From the NCBI GenBank assembly GCA_946618395.1, contig CAMOLD010000032.1:1-11846 (forward strand): a stretch of DNA of 11,846 bases. The letters run 5' to 3'. Origin of the DNA: an uncultured Clostridia bacterium (GTDB taxonomy: Bacteria; Bacillota; Clostridia; Oscillospirales; CAG-272). Under the pieces are notes generated by a model, which did no database searches, was not told the DNA's origin, and was given only the letters and a program-made list of their open reading frames with translations. The translations under genes and the position numbers were made by a program. Each line of letters opens with the position of its first letter. Within the stretch, counting starts at the first letter, position 1. Positions 6,551 to 11,846 of the stretch are shown piece by piece.

Positions 6551-8023
6551 ATGTATCGGCATTTTTTGAAACGGGTTTTTGATATTCTGCTTTCCGGGGT
6601 CGGGATTCTTTTGTTGATTCCGTTCTGGATTGTGATGTTTATTGCCATCAAAATCGATTCCAGAGGGCCTATTTTCTTCAGGCAAAAACGAATTGGAATT
6701 CACAAAAAGACCTTCTCCATTCTGAAATTCAGAACCATGCGGACCGACACGCCGCACGATATGCCAACGCACATGCTGGAAAACCCCGAACAATACATCA
6801 CAAAGCTTGGCAAATTTTTGCGGAAAACCAGCCTGGACGAACTGCCGCAAATCTTCAACATTTTCGTTGGGCAGATGAGTATTATCGGACCGCGACCGGC
6901 GCTTTGGAATCAGGATGACCTGATTGCCGAGCGGGACAAATACGGCGCAAACGATGTGAAACCGGGATTGACCGGTTGGGCGCAAATCAATGGGCGAGAC
7001 GAGCTGGAAATTGAAGTCAAGGCAAAATATGACGGCGAATATGTGCAGCGGTTGAGCTTTTGGTTCGACTGCAAATGCTTTTTCGGAACCATCAAGTCGG
7101 TGCTCAAACATGACGGCGTTGTAGAAGGCGGAACCGGGGAATTGCATAAGGAACAGGAAGAAGCCGCAAAGAAAAACGAAAAAACACCGTTGAAGCTCAT
7201 GTATATCACCAATCGGCCGGAGGTTGCCAAAATTGCAACCGATGCAGGCGTTGATCGCATTTTTGTTGATATGGAATACATTGGCAAAGACGAGCGCCAA
7301 AAGGGGCTGGATACCGTCAAATCGCATCATACCGTTGCCGACGTGCGTGCGCTTCGTCCGGTGGTTCCCAAGGGCGGGCTTTTGGTTCGCGTCAATCCGG
7401 TGCACAAAGCCGAAAACGGATTTTTGGGAACCGAGAAAGAAATTGAGGAAACAATTTCGGCGGGAGCGGACATCATCATGCTTCCCATGTTTAAAACGGC
7501 AGAGGAAGTGCGTTTCTTCCTTTCCTGCGTGAACGGGCGTGCCAAAACGCTTTTGCTTGTGGAAACGCCGGAAGCGGTGGAGCGGCTGGACGAAATTTTG
7601 AAATTGCCGGGAATTGACGAGGTTCACATTGGTTTGAATGACTTGCACCTTGCCTGGGGCAGAAAGTTCATGTTTGAACTACTTGCCGACGGAACGGTGG
7701 ACAGAATATTGGAAAAAATCCGCGCCACGGGCATCCCCTATGGCTTCGGCGGTATTGCCCGCATTGGGCACGGCTTGTTGCCGGCGGAATATGTCATTGC
7801 CGAACATTACCGGCTGGGCTCCTCCATGGCAATTCTTTCGCGCAGTTTTTGCAACGCCAATATCATTGACGATTTGGACGTTTTGAAAGAGCTGTTTGAA
7901 AAAGGAGTTGCCGACATCCGTAAGGAAGAGCGGCGCGTTGCGGAATTCTCCGGAGACGCATTTGAGGAAAATCACAAGAAAGTTGAACGGTTGGTCCAAC
8001 AAATTATAAAAAACCAGGGGTAA
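6551..8023 (+). CDS. Fusion of phosphoglycosyl transferase (PglC-like) and HpcH/HpaI aldolase-like domain
   Basis: 490 residues in one open frame; ATG with SD GAGGG (6541-6545, 5-nt spacer). Residues 1 to about 195 form a small monotopic phosphoglycosyl transferase, which moves a sugar-1-phosphate from a nucleotide sugar to undecaprenyl phosphate. It has an N-terminal membrane helix (about 10-34), FRQKRIG (43-49), KFRTM (59-63), the catalytic Asp96-Glu97 in SLDELPQ, GPRP (113-116) and KPGLTGWAQINGR (137-149). A charged linker (about 196-215) leads to an HpcH/HpaI aldolase/citrate lyase-type barrel (about 215-436) and a helical tail. Its likely metal ligands are Glu338 (VETPEA) and Asp364 (GLNDLH), 26 residues apart as in E. 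coli HpaI (E149, D175); Arg280 fits the substrate Arg. The usual catalytic His after Glu is Tyr243 (DMEY). First gene of the glycan operon. The donor sugar and the aldolase substrate are unknown. Confidence 0.88.
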   Translation: MYRHFLKRVFDILLSGVGILLLIPFWIVMFIAIKIDSRGPIFFRQKRIGIHKKTFSILKFRTMRTDTPHDMPTHMLENPEQYITKLGKFLRKTSLDELPQIFNIFVGQMSIIGPRPALWNQDDLIAERDKYGANDVKPGLTGWAQINGRDELEIEVKAKYDGEYVQRLSFWFDCKCFFGTIKSVLKHDGVVEGGTGELHKEQEEAAKKNEKTPLKLMYITNRPEVAKIATDAGVDRIFVDMEYIGKDERQKGLDTVKSHHTVADVRALRPVVPKGGLLVRVNPVHKAENGFLGTEKEIEETISAGADIIMLPMFKTAEEVRFFLSCVNGRAKTLLLVETPEAVERLDEILKLPGIDEVHIGLNDLHLAWGRKFMFELLADGTVDRILEKIRATGIPYGFGGIARIGHGLLPAEYVIAEHYRLGSSMAILSRSFCNANIIDDLDVLKELFEKGVADIRKEERRVAEFSGDAFEENHKKVERLVQQIIKNQG

Positions 8024-8025
8024 TT

Positions 8026-9198
8026 ATGGAAAAACGATCCGTCAAAATTTGCGCCATCACCACCATTGCAAAAGCAATGGACTGGTTTATGGTGGACTCC
8101 ATGCGCAACCTTGCCAAAAATGGGTTTGAGGTAACGCTGATTTGCAATATGGACGAAGAGTTTATTGCAAAGAACAGCGACTATGCCACCTGCATCCCAA
8201 TCCCGATGAAGCGAGGCGCCAGCGTGGGCGATATTTTCAAAGTCACGCGGGAGATGAAAAAAATCTTCCGGCGCGAAAAATTCGATATCGTTTACTATAT
8301 GTCGCCCAATGCGTCCTTCTACGCTTCCATGGCGGCAAAAAGCGCCGGCATCAAGCACCGCGTCTATAGCCAGTGCGGTTTGCGCTATGTTTCTTTTGGC
8401 GGAATCAAACGCAAAATTTTCAAGCTGATTGAAAAGTGGACCTGCAAAAACTCCACCGAGATCCGCTCCCAAAGTCCGCTCAATATGGAGTTTGCCATTT
8501 CCGAGGGGCTTTGCAAGCCGGAGAAAATTTCGGTTGTCGGCATTGGCGGAACGGTTGGGGCGGACCTGGCGCTTTGCGATTCGTTTGACCATGCCGAAAA
8601 GCGCAAAGAGATCCGGGAAAAATACGGCATTCCCGAGGACGCTTTCGTTTGCGGATACGTCGGGCGGCTGAACGCCGACAAGGGGACCAACGAGCTGGTT
8701 GAGGCGTTTGGAAAAGCAAGCGCAAGCATCAACAACCTGTATTTAATGCTGGTTGGTATGTATGACGAAGGCAACCCCATTTCGGATGAGAATTTGAAAA
8801 TTGCAAACGAATCGCCCAACGTCATTCTGACCGGGAACGTGTCCAAAGAGGACGTGTATTTCCACATGGCGGCGTTTGACGTTCTGGTTCACCCGACCTA
8901 CCGGGAGGGCTTTGGCAAGGTGTTGCAGGAGGGCTTGGGCATGAGTCTGCCAATCATCACCACCGACGTTCCCGGACCGAAAGAAGTCATCGAGGACGGC
9001 GTTTCGGGTGCGCTGGTTCCGGCAAAGGACGCCGCAGCGTTGGCGGATAAAATGGTCGAGTTTTATCAAAATCCAGACCTGTGCCGGCAATATGCCGCCG
9101 CCGGGAGAAAACGCGCGGAGACCTATTTTGACAGAGCCATTATGCTGAACAACATTCTGGAAGATATGAAAAAAATCATTGGAGAAACAAATGATTGA
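8026..9198 (+). CDS. GT4 family glycosyltransferase (CapM/PglA-like)
   Basis: 390 residues. A GT-B fold retaining glycosyltransferase, likely adding a sugar to the lipid-linked intermediate on the cytoplasmic face. The N-terminal Rossmann domain (about 1-180) starts VKICAITTIAKAMDWFM. The C-terminal donor domain has GRLNADKG (213-220) and the EX7E motif, with Glu294 and Glu302 in REGFGKVLQE. It ends with TDVPGPKEVIEDGVSG, typical of the CapM-like subgroup. ATG at 8026 is 2 nt after the preceding stop, with SD AGGGG (8016-8020). A GT4 enzyme directly after a small phosphoglycosyl transferase parallels PglC/PglA and capsule loci, so it probably adds the second sugar. Donor and linkage cannot be read from the sequence. 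Confidence 0.92.
   Translation: MEKRSVKICAITTIAKAMDWFMVDSMRNLAKNGFEVTLICNMDEEFIAKNSDYATCIPIPMKRGASVGDIFKVTREMKKIFRREKFDIVYYMSPNASFYASMAAKSAGIKHRVYSQCGLRYVSFGGIKRKIFKLIEKWTCKNSTEIRSQSPLNMEFAISEGLCKPEKISVVGIGGTVGADLALCDSFDHAEKRKEIREKYGIPEDAFVCGYVGRLNADKGTNELVEAFGKASASINNLYLMLVGMYDEGNPISDENLKIANESPNVILTGNVSKEDVYFHMAAFDVLVHPTYREGFGKVLQEGLGMSLPIITTDVPGPKEVIEDGVSGALVPAKDAAALADKMVEFYQNPDLCRQYAAAGRKRAETYFDRAIMLNNILEDMKKIIGETND
9181..9184 (+). promoter_or_regulatory. Ribosome binding site that fixes the Ldh_2 gene start
   Basis: GGAG inside the 3' end of the GT4 gene, 6 nt before the ATG at 9191. It favours this ATG over the in-frame TTG at 9179, which has no SD. Confidence 0.65.
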
Positions 9199-10171
9199 TT
9201 ATCGGAACGGCAAGCCGTTTTTGGAGGAAAAGGAGCGGATTTTCCGCAAACTGACCCAAAGCGGTGTGCCGGAAGCACAAGCCGAAACGGTTGCTGACTG
9301 CTTTGCAACGGCGGATATTTTCGGCGTCACCTCCCACGGGGAGGCGGTTTTGCCGGCTTACATCGAGCGCATTGCCGCCGGCGCGTTCAATTTGAACCCG
9401 GCGTTTTGTGTGGTCAGAGAGACCGCCGCATTTGCCGTTTTGGACGGGGACAACGCGCTGGGGCCTGTCAGCGCCGCGCGCTGCTTGCGGTATGCCGTAA
9501 ATAAGGCGAAAACGTCCGGCGTGTTCTCGCTGTTCTCGCCCCACAACAACACCTTCGGCCCGGCGTTTTACTATTCCTTAAAAGCCGCCGAGGAAGGAAT
9601 GATCGCTTTTGTAACCTCCAACAGCCCGGCGCAAATGGCGCCTGTTGGCGGCAAGGAGAAACTGCTGGGCACCAATCCGTTCTCGCTGGTCATCCCGGTT
9701 CCGGGCAAAGATCCGGTCATTGTGGATATGGCAACCAGTGTGGTTGCAAAGTCTAAATTCCGGGAGTGCAAGGAGCAGGGAAAGCCTCTGCCCGAGGGCT
9801 GGGCGCTGGATAGCGCCGGCAACCCGACCACCGACCCCGAAGAGGGAATGAAAGGCTTTGTGCTTCCCATGGCAGGCTTCAAAGGTTACGGAATTGCCCT
9901 GCTGATCGATTATTTGGCGGGCTTTTTATCCGGCGCCGCATGGCTGAACCATGTTGGAAGATTCTATTCCGAAAAGAAAGATGGCATGAACGTCGGTTTT
10001 TTGATCCACGTCATCGACCCGCATATCGTTTTCGGAGCGGAGTATGACGAACAGATCGCCGGCTATATCGACGAGATCAGAAACAGTCAACCGGCAAAAG
10101 GAAACACCATCGTTCTGCCGGGCGACGACCGGATCTGTTTTTTGCAGGAAAAAATGCAAACAAAGGAGTAA
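9191..10171 (+). CDS. Ldh_2 family NAD(P)-dependent oxidoreductase
   Basis: 326 residues, slightly short for the malate/L-lactate dehydrogenase 2 family (about 330-360). Members interconvert 2-keto acids and 2-hydroxy acids, or reduce related keto and imino compounds; they are unrelated to classical LDH. Family motifs are TSHG (47-50), GTNPFS (160-165), DMATSVVAKSK (179-189), LPEGWALDSAGNPTTDP (200-216), FKGYGIALL (230-238) and MNVGF (266-270). Two normally conserved positions differ: the NSxHFG motif reads HNNTFG (118-123, Thr121 for His), and the Arg after SHG is Val53. The substrate may therefore be unusual. The gene overlaps the GT4 gene by 8 nt, which indicates coupled translation and a role in the glycan pathway. 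With the aldolase-like domain two genes upstream, it may make a hydroxy acid glycan component. The exact reaction is unknown. Confidence 0.88.
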   Translation: MIDYRNGKPFLEEKERIFRKLTQSGVPEAQAETVADCFATADIFGVTSHGEAVLPAYIERIAAGAFNLNPAFCVVRETAAFAVLDGDNALGPVSAARCLRYAVNKAKTSGVFSLFSPHNNTFGPAFYYSLKAAEEGMIAFVTSNSPAQMAPVGGKEKLLGTNPFSLVIPVPGKDPVIVDMATSVVAKSKFRECKEQGKPLPEGWALDSAGNPTTDPEEGMKGFVLPMAGFKGYGIALLIDYLAGFLSGAAWLNHVGRFYSEKKDGMNVGFLIHVIDPHIVFGAEYDEQIAGYIDEIRNSQPAKGNTIVLPGDDRICFLQEKMQTKE

Positions 10172-10175
10172 CCCT

Positions 10176-11150
10176 ATGCGCTTCAGTGTGATTCTTCCCA
10201 TCTACAATGTGGAAAACTACCTTGTCGAATGCGTGGAAAGCATTCTCAAACAAACTTTTTCGGACTATGAGATTATTCTGGTAGACGACGGCTCCACCGA
10301 CTCCTCACCGAAGATTTGCGACGAATATGCCCAAAAGTATGATTTTATCCGCGCCATCCACAAAAAGAACGGCGGCCCCGCCGACACCCGCAACGAAGGT
10401 GCCAAGGCGGCGCAGGGGGAATACCTTGTTTATTTGGACAGCGACGACTTTTTGCTTTCCAACCGCTTTTTGGAAGAACTGAACGAATTGGCAAAGGGCG
10501 CCCCGGACCTGATTTTTTACAAATACGTCAAGTTCTTTGACGACGTCAAGCAATACGGCAAATGCGGATTCTCCTATCAATCCGCAATGGGGGCGGACAC
10601 TTATTCCAAAAAGATAGAAGCGCTTGTCAAAGCCGACGCTTTTTACGGCATGGCATGGGTCAGAGCCACTCGCCGGGCGCTCCTGGAACAGAACAACATT
10701 CAATTTGAAGTCGGCCTTTCCGGGGAGGATATGGACTGGAACTATTCCGTCATCTCTCATTCGGAAAGCATTGCGTTTTTGGATGAGCCCATGGTCGCGT
10801 ATCGCCAACGGTCCGGCTCCATTACCAACACATACAAGTTCAAAAATCTGGACGATTACGTTTCCATCCTTGAAAAATGGTCGAAAAAAATCAAGGAGGA
10901 AACAAAGGACGAGACCTTAAAAGCCGCCCTTCTCGGCTCGCTTGCAAAACATTACAGCAATTTGATGGTTGTATATGCAAGATTGAAGGACAAAAAGAAA
11001 AAAGAATGCAAAAAGCGCATCCAAGCGTTGCGCTGGCTTTTGAAATACGGCATGAGCCGCCGCCCGCAAACGGTTGCAAAAATCTACCGGCTCTGCGGCT
11101 TTGATATGACAATTTTCGCGCTCAAAATTCTGGATCGCATCAAACATTAA
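10176..11150 (+). CDS. GT2 family glycosyltransferase
   Basis: 324 residues. A GT-A fold inverting glycosyltransferase that would add a further residue to the glycan. Seen: LPIYNVENYLVECVESIL (7-24), the nucleotide-binding VDDGSTDSS (36-44), NGGPADTRNEG (65-75), the metal-binding DSDD (88-91) and a GEDMDW acceptor/base motif near 187-192, followed by an AYRQRSGSIT segment. The C-terminal 80 residues are Lys/Arg-rich helices that may touch the membrane. The ATG at 10176 follows the Ldh_2 stop by 4 nt and has SD AAGGAG (10163-10168, 7-nt spacer); a longer in-frame start at 10044 would lie within Ldh_2 and precede the GT2 fold by 44 unrelated residues. Donor sugar unknown. Confidence 0.93.
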   Translation: MRFSVILPIYNVENYLVECVESILKQTFSDYEIILVDDGSTDSSPKICDEYAQKYDFIRAIHKKNGGPADTRNEGAKAAQGEYLVYLDSDDFLLSNRFLEELNELAKGAPDLIFYKYVKFFDDVKQYGKCGFSYQSAMGADTYSKKIEALVKADAFYGMAWVRATRRALLEQNNIQFEVGLSGEDMDWNYSVISHSESIAFLDEPMVAYRQRSGSITNTYKFKNLDDYVSILEKWSKKIKEETKDETLKAALLGSLAKHYSNLMVVYARLKDKKKKECKKRIQALRWLLKYGMSRRPQTVAKIYRLCGFDMTIFALKILDRIKH

Positions 11151-11163
11151 CGAGGCGTTGAAT

Positions 11164-11846
11164 ATGGAAAAGAAAGACCTTCCCAAGGTGCTTGCCATCT
11201 CGTTGAGCACCTGGAAAAAGGATAGCGGAATTCACACCCAGACCGATCTGTTCCAGTTTTGGGACCCGGATCGCCTGGCGCAAATTTATACCAAATCCGA
11301 TCTGCCGGACACCCCGGTTTGCAACACCTTTTTTCAAATCTCCGAAAATGCCGTTCTTCACAGCGTTTTGAACCGGAAGCCGGTTGGCCGGCGGGTCTCG
11401 AACGGTGGAAAGAGAGATGAGAAAGCCGAGGCGGCGGAGGCCGCGCTCTATGCAAAAGCGCACAAAAAGAAATCCTGGCTGATGACAATTTTGCGCGAGA
11501 TCGTTTGGCGTTTGGGAAGATGGAAAACAAAAGCGCTGGACGCGTTTGTGCGCGAGGTGGACGCCGACGTGTATTTTGTCCCCATTTATCCGGTGGTCTA
11601 TATGGCAAAAATCCAGCGCTATATCCTCAAAAAATTTCCAAAGCCGTATGTTTGCTATTTGGCCGACGATAACTATTCCTACAAGCCCTGCGGCAAAAAT
11701 CCGCTGGCGTTGTTGCACCGGTTTTTCCTGCGCAGGCAGGTCAAAAAACTGGCTAAGAACTGCGCCGAAATGTTTACCATCACCAAAACCCAGGCAAAAG
11801 AAACCGACGCGCTCTTCGGCACCCACAGCGTTGTGCTGACCAAGGG
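11164..11846 (+). CDS. Glycosyltransferase-like protein, C-terminus cut by window edge
   Basis: 227 codons are visible from the ATG at 11164 (GAGG at 11152-11155, 8-nt spacer, 13 nt after the GT2 stop). The frame is open to the edge. The protein starts MEKKDLPKVLAISLSTWKKD and has SGIHTQTDLFQFWDPDRLAQIYT (about 21-43), then CNTFFQISENAVLHSVLNRK. The part around VDADVYFVPIYPVVYMAK and YVCYLADDNYSY looks like the acceptor domain of a GT-B glycosyltransferase. ITKTQAKETDALFG followed by a Lys-Gly resembles the end of that domain. The donor-binding half, with an expected EX7E motif, would lie beyond the window. Similar proteins occur, as I recall, in clostridial capsule loci without known function. 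Call as a glycosyltransferase is inferred; the gene itself is certain. Confidence 0.7.
   Translation, partial: MEKKDLPKVLAISLSTWKKDSGIHTQTDLFQFWDPDRLAQIYTKSDLPDTPVCNTFFQISENAVLHSVLNRKPVGRRVSNGGKRDEKAEAAEAALYAKAHKKKSWLMTILREIVWRLGRWKTKALDAFVREVDADVYFVPIYPVVYMAKIQRYILKKFPKPYVCYLADDNYSYKPCGKNPLALLHRFFLRRQVKKLAKNCAEMFTITKTQAKETDALFGTHSVVLTK

Noticed and set aside
7140..7215. Possibility that the fusion gene is two genes joined by a sequencing error or lost stop
   Set aside because: The frame is continuous, and no SD with an ATG lies between the domains: the only internal ATG near the junction (7200, inside LKLMYIT) has no purine-rich site at the right distance. A genome-level check is still the decisive test.
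6533..7648. Minus-strand open frame of 371 codons opposite the fusion gene
   Set aside because: It is antisense to the phosphoglycosyl transferase-aldolase gene, has no SD, and its predicted protein shows no recognisable domain.
10044..10175. Upstream in-frame start for the GT2 gene
   Set aside because: The 44 extra residues would overlap the Ldh_2 gene and match no glycosyltransferase; the ATG at 10176 has a good SD and begins the fold exactly.
1..11846. Mobile elements, CRISPR arrays, tRNA or rRNA genes
   Set aside because: No transposase, integrase, terminal inverted repeats, spaced repeat array or RNA gene fold was seen by eye on either strand.

Overview
The window looks like a chromosomal segment from a Bacillota genome, most likely an anaerobic Clostridia member of moderate GC content. 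The main evidence is a conserved Gram-positive housekeeping block on the minus strand: YicC/YloC ribonuclease, RemA, guanylate kinase, RNA polymerase omega, PriA and peptide deformylase, in that order. It is followed by an inactive-type M16 peptidase homologue of the YmfF group. RemA and YmfF are Bacillota families. Coding density is high, junctions are short or overlapping, and most genes have clear Shine-Dalgarno sites. I see no RNA gene, insertion sequence or CRISPR array.

Layout. Minus strand, read from about 6210 down to 1: a strong promoter (6183-6211), then yicC (5214-6101), remA (4868-5140), gmk (4255-4863), rpoZ (3901-4197), priA (1376-3892), def (895-1341) and ymfF-like (1-856, cut by the window edge). 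coaBC (often between rpoZ and priA) and fmt (often after def) are absent from their usual places. A 449-base spacer (6102-6550) holds two divergent near-consensus sigma-A promoters, with a perfect palindrome and direct repeats between them. Plus strand, from about 6472 to the right edge: a cell-surface glycan operon of five genes. They are a phosphoglycosyl transferase fused to an HpcH/HpaI aldolase-like domain (6551-8023), a GT4 glycosyltransferase (8026-9198), an Ldh_2-type NAD(P)-dependent oxidoreductase (9191-10171), a GT2 glycosyltransferase (10176-11150), and the N-terminal part of a further glycosyltransferase-like protein (11164 to the edge).

How the genes work together. The minus-strand operon serves RNA turnover, nucleotide supply, transcription, replication restart and protein maturation. 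The plus-strand operon would start a lipid-linked glycan (sugar-1-phosphate transfer to undecaprenyl phosphate by the fusion's N-terminal half) and extend it with the glycosyltransferases. The aldolase-like half and the Ldh_2 enzyme are not ordinary sugar enzymes. Together they suggest that a small keto or hydroxy acid is made and placed on the glycan; this is inference.

The most notable observation is the single-ORF fusion of a membrane phosphoglycosyl transferase with an aldolase-family domain, paired with an Ldh_2 oxidoreductase. Both carbon-metabolism enzymes appear to have replaced a residue usually conserved at the active site (His to Tyr in the aldolase, His to Thr in Ldh_2). RemA, a known activator of matrix exopolysaccharide genes in Bacillus subtilis, is encoded in the operon that diverges from this glycan cluster.
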